A stretch of 64,000 nt of DNA from Paraburkholderia fynbosensis (GCF_902859935.1 NZ_CADIKI010000001.1:186001-250000); one strand, 5' to 3'; counted from the stretch's first letter, positions 47,055 to 56,180 are shown. Numbers and translations: made by a program. The notes: generated by a model not told the origin, from the letters alone.

Positions 47055-47360
47055 TCAGCGCTTGCTTGGCCGCCCCGCATCGCCCTGCTTGCCGTCCGAA
47101 TTCACATCGGTGTGCGTATCGTTCTGTGTCTGCTGCTGATACTCGTCGCCGCCACGGCGGTCGGTGTCTTTCAGGCCGTGTTCGAGATCCCGATGCGCCT
47201 GCTTGCCGATATGGCGCGGCTCGTCCTCGTGCTGCGATTCCGGCTCCTGATCGGTTTCATGCGGCAGCGGCGCGGCGGCGTCCTGCAACGAACGCGGGTG
47301 CTTTTGCCCATGCGGATCGGCCTGCTTGTCGCCGTCCGACGATTGCGGTGAGGTCTTCAT
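47055..47360 (-). CDS. small disordered hydrophilic protein downstream of ligD
   Basis: The ATG at 47360 behind AAGGAG gives 101 residues rich in Asp, Gln, His, Glu and Lys, with no Cys or Trp and one Tyr. No signal peptide, membrane segment or fold is visible (for example QEPESQHEDEPRHIGKQAH), so it should be intrinsically disordered. It lies 43 bp after the ligD stop on the same strand, in line with ku and ligD. It could be a general stress hydrophilin or an accessory to end joining; the sequence does not decide. Confidence 0.68.
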   Translation of the reverse strand: MKTSPQSSDGDKQADPHGQKHPRSLQDAAAPLPHETDQEPESQHEDEPRHIGKQAHRDLEHGLKDTDRRGGDEYQQQTQNDTHTDVNSDGKQGDAGRPSKR

Positions 47361-47403
47361 GATGTGCTCCTTCCCGTATTGAGTGAAATCGGCTGGCAAA
47401 CGC

Positions 47404-50331
47404 TCATCGCGCTCCGTCCAGGCGTTTTTTCATCGCGGCGGTAATGCGCTGGCGCGTCTTCGCATAATCCGCCCAAGGATCGCTTGCGAGATCGGCGAGA
47501 CGCTCGTGCAGGTTCTCGATGGTCCACTGATCGCCGCCCGTGGTGGCAGCGACCTCGTCCCATGAAAGCGGCACCGACACGCCCAGCCCCGGCCGCGCGC
47601 GTGCCGAGAATGCAGCCACCGTGCTGGAGCCGCGGTTGTTGCGCAGATAGTCGACGAAGATCTTCTGCTTACGATTTTGCGCGCCCATCTTCGCGCTGAA
47701 TTGCTTGGGCAGCGTCGCCGCCATATGTTGCGCGATGGCTTGCGAGAAGTCCTTCACCTCGTCCCAGCCGGCTTGCTTCGCGAGCGGCACGACGACATGC
47801 AGGCCCTTGCCGCCGCTCGTCTTGCAGAACGACTTGAGGCCGAGTTCGTCGAGCAGCGAGCGCGTGAGTTGCGCGGCTTCGATCATGCGCTCCCAGCCGA
47901 GCCCCGCGTCGGGGTCGAGATCGAACACCATGCGATCGGGCTTTTCGATATTCGCGGCGAGCGCATTCCACGTGTGAAATTCGACCGTGCCCATTTGTGC
48001 CGCGCCGACCAGCGCCTCGATCGTCTCGACGGTGATCAGCGGCGGATGGTCGGGGTCGAGGCCGGGATGCTGCGTGACGTTCGGAATCGATAGCTTCTGG
48101 CTGTGCTTCTGAAAGAACAGCTCGCCGCCGATGTCCTCGGGCGCACGCACGAGCGACACCGGCCGGTCCTGCAGATGCGGCAGCATCCAGTCGGCGACGG
48201 ACTCGTAGTACCGCACGAGGTCGATCTTGCGCGTGCCGGTGCTTTTGTCGATGACACGGTCGGGGTGGGAGATGCGCACGCTTGCGACTTCGCTGCGGGT
48301 GGTTGTTTTCGCAGCGGTCTTTGCGGTCGTGGTCTTTGCGGTCGTGGTCTTTGAAGCAGCGGTCTTTGAGGCGGTAGTCTGCGAAGCAGAGGTCTTTGAC
48401 CCGGCCGCCTTCGACACCGCCCGCTTCTTCGGCGCGGCATCGGACCCGTTATCGGTTTGCTGTTGCACGTCGGCTCCTTGGCGGGATGTTTCCTTGACGA
48501 TCTGCCGCGCCGGCTTGTCGTCGCGCAGACTCACGAACGACGCCTGGCGCACGATGCCGTCGCTCGTCCACTCGGCGAAGTTGCATTCGGCGACAAGCAC
48601 CGGTTCGACCCAGTGCACCGGCGTGCGGCTGCGCTCGCGCGGCGCGGCGGCGAACGGCATGCGCTTCGTCTCGTGGGCGTCGAGCGCTTTCTTGACCGTG
48701 CGCAGCAGCGCGGCGTCAAAGCCCGTGCCGACCCGCCCGGCGTAGCGCAGCCGCCCCTCGCCGTCGTAGACGCCGAGCAGCAGCGCCCCGAACGCCGCGC
48801 GGCTGCCGCTGGGCTCCGAATATCCGCCGATCACGAACTCCTGGCGCCGCCGGCACTTCAACTTGATCCACGTCTGCGAGCGCCCCGACAGATAGCCGCT
48901 GTCGCGCCGCTTGCCGATGATGCCTTCGAGGGCCATGTCGCACGCGCTCCGGAGCAGTTCGCCGGCACTGAACGCGAAGTCGTTCGAGAAGCGCAGTACG
49001 CTGTCGTCGACCTCGTCGAGCAGCGCGCGCAGAATCGCGCGGCGCTGTTCGAGCGGCACGCCGCGCAAGTCGTAGCCGTTCAGGAACGGCACGTCGAACA
49101 GATAGATGACGATGTCTTGCGGACGGTTCGAATCGAACGCGTTTTGCAGTGCCTGAAAACTCGGCACGCCCTGCTCGTCGAGCACGACCGCTTCGCCGTC
49201 GAGCCATGCGCTTTCGAGGCCGAGTTGGTCGAGCGCCTCAACCTGCTTGCCGAACTTCGCGGTCCAGTCGTTGCCCGCGCGCGTGAATACCTTGACGGCG
49301 CCGCCTTTGACCGAACGCTCAATGCGCGCCAGCACGCGATAGCCGTCGAACTTGATTTCGTAGGCCCAGTCGTCGCCAGGTGGAGCGGCATCGACGAGCG
49401 TCGCCAGTTGCGGCTTGAACGTGGCGGGCAAACGAGCCTTGACGGCCCCTTCGATCGACGGCGACGCGGCGAGCTCGCGCAGAGACTCCCCGGTGCGGGT
49501 GGAGACGATGTCGGGCCGCTTCGGGTCCGCGCGGCTCGACGATGCGGATCTTGTGTGGCTTGCCGTGCTGCTTGCGTCCTTCCGTTTCCTGCCTTTGCCG
49601 GGAGTCTCGTTTGCAATTTCGCCTTCGCTGACGAGCGCAGTTTTACTCGGCCGCCCGCTTGCGGTTTTCCCTTTCCCCTTGCTCGCGATTTTGCCCGCAG
49701 CACCTCTCGCGTTCGCCCCACTCCCCGCTGCCGACCCGCCACCGAGCACACTCCCGGGACGCTTCTTCAGAACGTCATACTCGCTCTCGTCGCGCGCTTC
49801 ATCGTCGCGCTCCTTGATCAACAGCCACTGTTCCTTGTCGCCGCTGCCGCGCATGTGACTGCGCACCAGCGCCCAGCCGCCGCGCAGCTTCTCACCGTGA
49901 AGCTGGAACTTGAGCTTGCCCGCCGCATAGGAGCGCGCCGCCTCCGCCGCGCCACCCACTGGCTCCCACGAGCCGCGATCCCACACGAGCACGCTGCCCG
50001 CCCCGTAGTTGCCCGCAGGGATCTCTCCTTCGAACGAACCGTATTCGACCGGGTGATCTTCGACGTGCACCGCCAGCCGCTTCACCGACGGATCGAGACT
50101 CGGCCCCTTCGGCACCGCCCACGACAGTAACGTGCCATTGAGTTCGAGCCGGAAGTCGTAATGAAGCCGCCGCGCGTCATGCTCCTGAATCACGTAAGCG
50201 AGCGTCTGGTCGTTCGAGCGTTCCGCCGTTTTGCGGCCGGCGGAACGCTTCGAGCCCTTCCGGGTGCCGGCAGGCTCCGGCGTTTCGTCGAAGCGACGCT
50301 TGCGGTTGTAGAGGTCGAGTCTGTCGTTCAT
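47404..50331 (-). CDS. ligD: DNA ligase D (phosphoesterase-ligase-polymerase), bacterial NHEJ
   Basis: Repairs double-strand breaks with Ku. ATG 50331 gives 975 residues; an upstream TTG at 50349 is less likely. In order: 3'-phosphoesterase domain (about 40-190, HDARRLHYDFRLELNG and HPVEYGSFEGEIPAGNYG), a basic low-complexity linker (about 195-285), ATP-dependent ligase domain with adenylated Lys327 in YEIKFDGYRVLARIE and OB fold, a second Lys/Thr/Ala repeat linker (about 635-680), and the primase-type polymerase domain (from about 685, metal motif MVFDLDPDAGLGW). All three activities appear intact. It follows ku by 71 bp. Confidence 0.95.
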   Translation of the reverse strand: MNDRLDLYNRKRRFDETPEPAGTRKGSKRSAGRKTAERSNDQTLAYVIQEHDARRLHYDFRLELNGTLLSWAVPKGPSLDPSVKRLAVHVEDHPVEYGSFEGEIPAGNYGAGSVLVWDRGSWEPVGGAAEAARSYAAGKLKFQLHGEKLRGGWALVRSHMRGSGDKEQWLLIKERDDEARDESEYDVLKKRPGSVLGGGSAAGSGANARGAAGKIASKGKGKTASGRPSKTALVSEGEIANETPGKGRKRKDASSTASHTRSASSSRADPKRPDIVSTRTGESLRELAASPSIEGAVKARLPATFKPQLATLVDAAPPGDDWAYEIKFDGYRVLARIERSVKGGAVKVFTRAGNDWTAKFGKQVEALDQLGLESAWLDGEAVVLDEQGVPSFQALQNAFDSNRPQDIVIYLFDVPFLNGYDLRGVPLEQRRAILRALLDEVDDSVLRFSNDFAFSAGELLRSACDMALEGIIGKRRDSGYLSGRSQTWIKLKCRRRQEFVIGGYSEPSGSRAAFGALLLGVYDGEGRLRYAGRVGTGFDAALLRTVKKALDAHETKRMPFAAAPRERSRTPVHWVEPVLVAECNFAEWTSDGIVRQASFVSLRDDKPARQIVKETSRQGADVQQQTDNGSDAAPKKRAVSKAAGSKTSASQTTASKTAASKTTTAKTTTAKTAAKTTTRSEVASVRISHPDRVIDKSTGTRKIDLVRYYESVADWMLPHLQDRPVSLVRAPEDIGGELFFQKHSQKLSIPNVTQHPGLDPDHPPLITVETIEALVGAAQMGTVEFHTWNALAANIEKPDRMVFDLDPDAGLGWERMIEAAQLTRSLLDELGLKSFCKTSGGKGLHVVVPLAKQAGWDEVKDFSQAIAQHMAATLPKQFSAKMGAQNRKQKIFVDYLRNNRGSSTVAAFSARARPGLGVSVPLSWDEVAATTGGDQWTIENLHERLADLASDPWADYAKTRQRITAAMKKRLDGAR
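48316..48405. repeat. six 15-bp repeat units inside ligD
   Basis: Six consecutive 15-base units, the first two identical (GGTCTTTGCGGTCGT) and the rest degenerating, encode a five-residue K-T-x-x-x repeat in the linker between the ligase and polymerase domains. In-frame change in copy number would lengthen or shorten the linker without breaking the protein. Confidence 0.75.
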
Positions 50332-50402
50332 GGCGATGACGTCGTCCAAAGTGGATAGGGCGCGGCGCTAACCGTCAGCGCGACGCCTAGGTGGGCGGGC
50401 GT

Positions 50403-51431
50403 TCATGCGGCCGCGCGCCGCTTGCGGGCCGCTGGCGCCGCTGCGGTTTTGGCGGCCGTCGCCCGAGTGCCAGCAGCACCGCTGCGGCTGCCGCGACTGC
50501 GTGGCGTGCTCGCCGCGCGTGACGTGCGAGGCTTCTTTCGCGCCGGCGTCGAAGCCTTGCCGTCAGCCTCGGCGTCGTCCTGATCGTCGTCATCGTCTGC
50601 CGCGCGCTTGCGAGCGCCTGTCGCCGGCTTGCCTTTGCCTCGGCCCAGGCTCCGTTTGAGCAGATCGGACAGGTCGAGAATATCGGCCGATTGCCGCGAC
50701 TCGTGCGGCGCTTCGACCTCGGTGATCTCCTCGGTCTTGCCCGCGCGAATCTTGCGATCGACCAGCGCCATGATGTCGTCGCGGAACGTGTCGTGATACT
50801 GCGACGGGTCCCACGCATCGCTCATGTCGTCGATCAGCTTCTTCGCCATGTCGAGTTCCCGCGCCGACACACCCGCGGCCTTCATCCCTTCCGGAGGCAG
50901 CTTGAATTCGTCGAAGCCGCGCACCTCGGCGGCCCAACGCAGCGTGTTCAGCGCCAGCACCGGGCCGACCGGAATCAGCGCCGCCAGATGCTGCTTGTTG
51001 TGCAGCACGACGCTCGCGACGCCGACCTTGCCCGACGCCTTCATGGCTTCGCGCAGCAACGCATAGACCTTGTCGCCCTTGCGGTCGGGTGTCAGGAAGT
51101 ACGGTGTGTCCAGGTAAAGGAACGAGATATCGGGTGCATCGACGAACGCGAGGATGTCGACCGTCTGCGTCGACTCGGGATTCGCCGCGCGGATTTCGTC
51201 GTCCGACAGCACGACGTACTTGTCCTTTTCGTACTCGAACCCCCGCACGATGTTGTCGCGGCTCACATCCTTGCCCGTGCGCTTGTTGATCTGCTTGTAG
51301 CCGACCGGATCGATCGTGCGCTTGTCCAGCAGATTGAAGCCGACCTTCTCCGACTGCGTTGCCGGATACAACTGCACCGGCACGTGGACGAGCCCGAAAC
51401 TGATTGCGCCTTTCCAGATCATGTGTGCCAT
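50403..51431 (-). CDS. ku: non-homologous end joining protein Ku
   Basis: Homodimeric ring protein that binds broken DNA ends and recruits LigD. The 342 residues start MAHMIWKGAISFGLVHVPVQ, the canonical Ku opening, and contain KRTGKDVSRDNIVRGFEYEK, VDILAFVDAPDISFLYLDTP and the core end ELDMAKKLIDDMSDAWDPSQ. The C terminus from about 265 is a long Lys/Arg/Ala/Ser-rich tail, of the kind known to aid DNA binding in other bacterial Ku proteins. It is first in the ku-ligD pair. Confidence 0.96.
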   Translation of the reverse strand: MAHMIWKGAISFGLVHVPVQLYPATQSEKVGFNLLDKRTIDPVGYKQINKRTGKDVSRDNIVRGFEYEKDKYVVLSDDEIRAANPESTQTVDILAFVDAPDISFLYLDTPYFLTPDRKGDKVYALLREAMKASGKVGVASVVLHNKQHLAALIPVGPVLALNTLRWAAEVRGFDEFKLPPEGMKAAGVSARELDMAKKLIDDMSDAWDPSQYHDTFRDDIMALVDRKIRAGKTEEITEVEAPHESRQSADILDLSDLLKRSLGRGKGKPATGARKRAADDDDDQDDAEADGKASTPARKKPRTSRAASTPRSRGSRSGAAGTRATAAKTAAAPAARKRRAAA

Positions 51432-51601
51432 CGTGCGCTCCCGTAGCCTAAGACTTGAAGCGAAGCAGCAAGCGTGCCACGGTTCGGCGGACGAAGCCGG
51501 GCGCGGTGTAGGCGTGGCGCCGCGGCGCTTCGGATGAAGCGCGGCCCGCTACCCGGGCGGTAAGACTTTCGTCAGGACGGCAAAAGCTACGGTGCGCAGC
51601 G

Positions 51602-52852
51602 CTATGCCGGCCCCGCTTCGGGCGCGACGTCGACCGGCACGGCCGCGAAGCCGCGAAAGCGCACGCGTCCGCCACGCGTCGGCTCGCCAGCAAGGCGATA
51701 CGTCGGAAAACGCTGCACGAAACGTCCGATGGCGATGCGCGCCTCGAGCCGCGCCAACGACAGCCCGGCGCATTGATGGATGCCGAAGCCGAACGCGAGA
51801 TGCCGGTTCGGATCGCGGCGGATGTCGAAACGGTCCGGCTGCGCAAACTGTTCCGGGTCGCGATTGGCCGCGCCGATGCACAGCGTGACCGGCGTGCCGC
51901 GCGCGATCTCGACGCCGCCGATCTCGGTGTCGACGCTCGCCATGCGGTTGCCGAGCTGGTTCGAGCTCTCGTACCGCAGACATTCCTCGATCGCCGACTC
52001 GATCAGCGACGGCTCGCGCAGCAACGCGGCGCGCTGCTCGGGCCAGTCGGTCAGTGTGACGAGTCCATTGCCGATCAGGTTGGTAGTGGTCTCGTGCCCG
52101 GCATTCAGAATGAAAATGCAGTTTTGCAGCAACTCCGCTTCCGACAATTGCTCGCCACCCGCTTCGCCCTGGATCAGCCGCGTCAGCACGTCGTGCTGCG
52201 GGTCGCCCGGTTCGCGCCGGCGCCGCGCGACCAGTTCGCGCAGATAGTCGACGAACTCGCTCACCGCGCGATTGCCGCGTTCGAGCTGCGCGTCGCTGAG
52301 CGACGGTTCGAGCGCGCCGAGGATCGCGAGCGACCAGTCGCGCAGCGGCTCGCGCTCGTCATGCGGAACGTCCAGCAGATTGCCGATGATCTCGACCGGA
52401 ATCGCCGATGCGAACTCGCCGATCAGATCGATGCGGCGGCGCCGGGCCGCCAAATCGAGCAAGCCATCGACGAGGCGGATCAGGCCCGGCTCCATCGCCG
52501 CGATCGCACGCGCGGTGAGCGCGCCTGCGATCAGTTTGCGCACGCGCGTGTGACGCGGCGGGTCGTTGAAGACGAGGCTGGTCGTGTGATGAGCGTAGAG
52601 CGGCGAGTCGCCGTATTTCGGCTTGAACTCGACGGTCTTGTCGGAGCTGAAGGTTTTCGGGTCGCGGTAGACCGCCTGCACGTCGCGAAAGCGCGTCAGA
52701 AACAGTGACCCGTCGGGCATGCGCCGGATCGGCTCGTGGCTGCGCAGCGCGTGGTAGACCGGATAGGGATTGGCGTAGAACGCGGGGCTCAGGTGGCGAA
52801 GGTCGAAGTCGCGTGCAAGAGAGGATGCGTCGCTGGCGGTCGCCGGGGTCAT
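51602..52852 (-). CDS. cytochrome P450
   Basis: Soluble heme mono-oxygenase of 416 residues. Start ATG 52852 follows GGAGAC. Seen: the C-helix DPPRHTRVRKLI, I-helix oxygen-binding motif ILNAGHETTTNLIG, K-helix ExxR in EECLRYES, and heme loop FGFGIHQCAGLSLA with Cys361 as the axial ligand. The type is that of bacterial class I P450s needing a ferredoxin and reductase, neither of which is adjacent. Substrate unknown. An open frame continues upstream to 53431 but is Arg/Ala/Pro-rich noise. Confidence 0.93.
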   Translation of the reverse strand: MTPATASDASSLARDFDLRHLSPAFYANPYPVYHALRSHEPIRRMPDGSLFLTRFRDVQAVYRDPKTFSSDKTVEFKPKYGDSPLYAHHTTSLVFNDPPRHTRVRKLIAGALTARAIAAMEPGLIRLVDGLLDLAARRRRIDLIGEFASAIPVEIIGNLLDVPHDEREPLRDWSLAILGALEPSLSDAQLERGNRAVSEFVDYLRELVARRRREPGDPQHDVLTRLIQGEAGGEQLSEAELLQNCIFILNAGHETTTNLIGNGLVTLTDWPEQRAALLREPSLIESAIEECLRYESSNQLGNRMASVDTEIGGVEIARGTPVTLCIGAANRDPEQFAQPDRFDIRRDPNRHLAFGFGIHQCAGLSLARLEARIAIGRFVQRFPTYRLAGEPTRGGRVRFRGFAAVPVDVAPEAGPA

Positions 52853-53350
52853 GCGGTTGTCTCCGTAGGGATGCGCCTTGTTGCTTGTGCCAGTGTGTTT
52901 GTTCCGACGTGCGCTGGCGGTGACGGGCGCGCAAGGTCGGGACGGGCACAGGCCGGTGGGCGTCGTTGGAAGCGACAGTATGAACCGGGCGTGGAGGGAT
53001 TGCACGACGCACGTGCAGCGGGACTCGCATGCGAACCGGCCCGGGTGATTGGGCTTGATCGTCGTACTGCGCGGGGCGCGTTCGCACCCTCCGCACGCGC
53101 GGCCTGGTGGCGCTGCTGAAGAAACGGCGGCGGGTCCCCTCGCGTTTAGCGGGGACGTTCGACACACGAGCGTGATGCACGCATGCAACGGCGGAGCGCA
53201 ATCAACCGCCCGGCGTGCCGATCCTTTTCTGGCACCCCGTCCCTGTGCCGCCGCCTGGGCGCTCGCGATGGCGCGTTCCGCGGAACCGATACAATAGCGG
53301 GATTTTCCGCGCGCGCCGCGCGCCCTCTTTCCTGCATCACTGCGTCGTCC
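52853..53350. other. divergent P450/serB spacer, no gene supported
   Basis: About 500 bp of GC-rich DNA. A TACAAT at 53290-53295, 56 bp before the serB ATG, may be its -10. Long open frames on both strands have no family features. Confidence 0.4.
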
Positions 53351-54190
53351 ATGAACCTCGTCATTCAAAGCCCCGCGCCTCTTTCCGCCGATCACCACAC
53401 CACGCTCATCGCGCTCGCGCGGGGGTCGCACGCCACCGTCATCGACGCGAACTCACTTCGCATCGCGGACGCAAGCGTCGCGCAGCGCGGCGATGTCGAG
53501 GTCTATTGCGCTGCCCATCAACTGGACTACGCGTTCGTCGAGGCCGGCCGCCAGTTGCGCGACTTCGGGCTGGTCGCGATGGACATGGATTCGACGCTGA
53601 TCACGATCGAATGCATCGACGAGATCGCCGACTTCTGCGGCCTGAAGGCCGAAGTGGCGGCGATTACCGAGGCTTCGATGCGCGGCGAGATCAAGGACTT
53701 CAACGAAAGCCTGACGCGCCGCGTCGCACTGCTCGAGGGTCTCGACGCAAGCGCGCTCGAACGCGTTTATGAAGAGCGCCTGCAACTGTCGCCGGGCGCG
53801 GAGCGGATGCTGGCCGGTGCGAAAGAAGCGGGATTGAAAACACTGCTGGTGTCGGGCGGATTCACGTTCTTCACCGAAAAACTGAAAGCACGCCTGGGTC
53901 TCGATTTCACGCGCGCAAACACGCTCGAAATCGTGGACGGCAAGCTGACCGGCAATGTGATCGGCGAGATCGTCAACGCCAATGTGAAAGCGCGCACGCT
54001 GTGCGAAACGTGCGCCACGCTCGGCATCGAACCGACCCGTGCGATTGCGATGGGCGACGGCTCGAACGATCTGAAGATGATGGCCGCCGCCGGTCTGTCT
54101 GTCGCTTTCCGCGCGAAGCCGGTGGTGCGCGAAGCGGCCAGCGTGGCGTTCAACCATGTTGGACTGGACGGGCTGCTGCGGCTGTTCTGA
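53351..54190 (+). CDS. serB: phosphoserine phosphatase SerB
   Basis: HAD-superfamily enzyme completing L-serine synthesis. The 279 residues have an N-terminal ACT-like region (1-70) and the phosphatase domain from about 72. The nucleophile motif is VAMDMDSTLITIE (Asp78, acid/base Asp80), motif II is LLVSGGFTFFTEKL, and motif III is MGDGSNDLKMMAAAG. The ATG at 53351 is chosen; the open frame continues upstream without coding character. In several relatives serB is close to mfd; here it is 22.6 kb away. Confidence 0.95.
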   Translation: MNLVIQSPAPLSADHHTTLIALARGSHATVIDANSLRIADASVAQRGDVEVYCAAHQLDYAFVEAGRQLRDFGLVAMDMDSTLITIECIDEIADFCGLKAEVAAITEASMRGEIKDFNESLTRRVALLEGLDASALERVYEERLQLSPGAERMLAGAKEAGLKTLLVSGGFTFFTEKLKARLGLDFTRANTLEIVDGKLTGNVIGEIVNANVKARTLCETCATLGIEPTRAIAMGDGSNDLKMMAAAGLSVAFRAKPVVREAASVAFNHVGLDGLLRLF

Positions 54191-54396
54191 TGCCCGAAGG
54201 AAAGACCGCGCGGTGCCGCGCAGTGAGCGCTACACCATGACCGTCTATCCGGACCGTCCCGCTACCGCATCAGAATGGCGGCAGAAGCAGCGCCATCTCG
54301 CTGACGCAAACGATGAGGGTGACCACAGGCGCCCCCGTCATAACGCGCACCTGATTTTTTTCAGACCTCAGCGAAACGAGTAACTAGCTCATCGGT

Positions 54397-54728
54397 TCAT
54401 CGCGCTGCGCGACAATATTCTGCGCGCGCCCTTGCCGTTCGATCACTGGCAGTCGCGTCCCATTGCTCGTCGCATACACTGAGCGAACACAACAGCACGA
54501 CGATCGAAAATCCCACGATATTGAACGCCAGCAACGACAGTTCACCGTTCCCCCGCTCCAGCGCCACAGTCCAATCGCACACCAGAACAGCTGGCCGTTT
54601 TTCACCGAGGCGCCGATCAATGCCTTCGCGACGTGCCAGCCGTGCGCGGGTGCGACGAGCGCCAGCGTGAAGACTGGTCCGACAATCGGCACGCCAGGAT
54701 CGAGCAACATCCAGAAAAAAACATTCAT
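54397..54728 (-). pseudogene. frameshifted small membrane protein
   Basis: ATG 54728 opens MNVFFWMLLDPGVPIVGPVF and continues TLALVAPAHGWHVAKALIGA to GQLFWCAIGL near 54565-54575. In that frame the text then turns to Cys/Arg/Ser noise. The adjacent frame picks up there with WTVALERGNGELSLLAFNIV and GFSIVVLLCSLSV, a normal hydrophobic helix, and ends at 54397. Two frames that join into one plausible multi-span membrane protein indicate a single-base indel (or a sequencing error). Family not recognised. Confidence 0.6.
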
Positions 54729-54840
54729 CGAGGCTCGCCGTCGTGCGGCAACCATTGGTCAGGGTGTGCACCATCGTAGCGTCGGGATTTCGTCCCGGCT
54801 ATTCAGCCAAAATTGTTAGGCATACTGGCTATTGGGGCAA

Positions 54841-54896
54841 AAAAAACCCGCCGGCAAACGTGTCCCGATGGGCTTACTTATGGCATCACCGCGGGT
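54841..54896 (-). terminator. likely terminator of the Cys/Met-metabolism PLP gene
   Basis: On the minus strand ACCCGC (54896-54891) can pair with GCGGGT (54851-54846), followed by a run of T. The loop is long (39 bases) and partly self-pairing. It lies 28 bp past the stop codon of the upstream gene. Confidence 0.4.
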
Positions 54897-54923
54897 GTCC
54901 CCTCAGCGAACGCACTCAGCCGT

Positions 54924-56108
54924 CTAATCCAGCGCAGCCAGGCACTGCTCGATGTCCGCACGCAAATCAGCCTCTTCTTCGAGGCCAATATAGAACCGCA
55001 CCAAGGTCCCGCGATGCGGCCAATGCCCGGCGGTACGCATCGACGCGACGTCGTACGGCATGGCGAGGCTGTGCGCACCGCCCCAGCTCCAGCCGAGCGA
55101 GAAGAGCTCGAGCGACTCGCAGAACATATCGATTTGCGCCGCGCTGTAACGCTCGTCGAACACGACCGAAAACAGCCCGCCCGCGCCCGTGAAATCGCGC
55201 TTGTAAAACTCGTGGCCAGGACAGTCGGCGATTGCCGGATGTAACACCGCGGAAATTTCCGGGCGGCTTTTCAGCCATGTCGCCAGACCGAGCGCCGCGC
55301 GGTCATGCTGCGCGAAGCGCAGCTGCATCGAAGGCAGGCTGCGCAGAATCAGCGAGCAGTCGTCCGACGAGACGCCGATGCCCATGCGCATGCGCGCCGC
55401 CTTCAGCTTCAGATGCAATTCGCGGTCGACCGTGATCGTTGCGCCCATCAGCACGTCACCACCGCCCGACTGATACTTGGTCAGCGCCTGCACCGAGATG
55501 TCCACGCCGTGCTCGAACGGCCGGAACGCGAGCCCCGCCGACCACGTGTTGTCGATCGCCGTGACGACGTTGCGCGCGCGCGCCGCCGCCGTGATCTCGG
55601 GCACGTCGGCCACTTCCATCGTCACCGAGCCCGGCGCTTCGATCCAGATGAGGCGCGTATTCGGCTGGATCAGATCGGCGATGCCCGCGCCGACGAGCGG
55701 GTCGTAATAACGCACGCTGACGCCGAAATCGCGCGCCAGCCAGTCGCCATGATCGCGATTCGGCGAGTAGACGTTATCGGGAATCAGCACATCGTCGCCC
55801 GCTTTCACGAGGCCGAAGTACACGTTCGAAATCGACGACAGCCCCGACGGCTGCAGCAGCGCATGCTTGCCGCCTTCAATCGCGGCGAGGCGCTGCGCGA
55901 GCGCGAGCGAAGTCGGCGTCGCATGCAGGCCGTAGCGCCATTGCGCGTCGTTTTTCCAGTCGAGCGCGCGCATGGTCGCGAGATCGGGGAACACGACCGT
56001 CGACGCTCGCGTGACCGGCATCGAAAACGACTCGAAGCCCGGCGTCAATTGGTCCTCGGCGCGCACGGTGCGGGTTTGCAGACCGCGTTTGAGTTTGGAT
56101 TGGGTCAT
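54924..56108 (-). CDS. metC: cystathionine beta-lyase-type PLP enzyme (Cys/Met metabolism family)
   Basis: Fold-type I PLP enzyme of 394 residues, splitting cystathionine to homocysteine in methionine synthesis or acting on related sulfur amino acids. ATG 56108 gives MTQSKLKRGLQTRTVRAEDQ. Seen: the substrate/PLP loop SGLSSISNVYFGLVKAGDDV, the PLP-Asp in VTAIDNTWSAGLAF, and the Schiff-base Lys in VQALTKYQSGGGDVLMGA. The trailing GWSWGGAHSLAMPYDVASMR favours beta-lyase over gamma-synthase. Upstream open sequence to 56237 is formed by a 10-bp tandem repeat and is not coding. Confidence 0.88.
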   Translation of the reverse strand: MTQSKLKRGLQTRTVRAEDQLTPGFESFSMPVTRASTVVFPDLATMRALDWKNDAQWRYGLHATPTSLALAQRLAAIEGGKHALLQPSGLSSISNVYFGLVKAGDDVLIPDNVYSPNRDHGDWLARDFGVSVRYYDPLVGAGIADLIQPNTRLIWIEAPGSVTMEVADVPEITAAARARNVVTAIDNTWSAGLAFRPFEHGVDISVQALTKYQSGGGDVLMGATITVDRELHLKLKAARMRMGIGVSSDDCSLILRSLPSMQLRFAQHDRAALGLATWLKSRPEISAVLHPAIADCPGHEFYKRDFTGAGGLFSVVFDERYSAAQIDMFCESLELFSLGWSWGGAHSLAMPYDVASMRTAGHWPHRGTLVRFYIGLEEEADLRADIEQCLAALD

Positions 56109-56140
56109 GGCGAAGTTCGATGAAAGCTGAGAGAAACGGA

Positions 56141-56180
56141 TAAAAGCGGATAAAAGCGGATAAAAGCGGATAAAAGCGGA
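56141..56180. repeat. four 10-bp tandem repeats upstream of metC
   Basis: TAAAAGCGGA is repeated four times without change, with degenerate copies on both sides (56131-56200). It lies 33-72 bp upstream of the metC-like start, where a promoter would sit. The 10-bp period matches one helical turn, and copy number could vary by slippage. Confidence 0.85.

Noticed and set aside
48457..50130. A 557-aa plus-strand open frame opposite ligD
   Set aside because: Shadow frame; ligD domains on the minus strand are continuous and intact.
52853..53431. Upstream extension of the P450 frame to 609 residues
   Set aside because: Extension is Arg/Ala/Pro-rich without features; ATG 52852 has a ribosome-binding site and a normal P450 N terminus.
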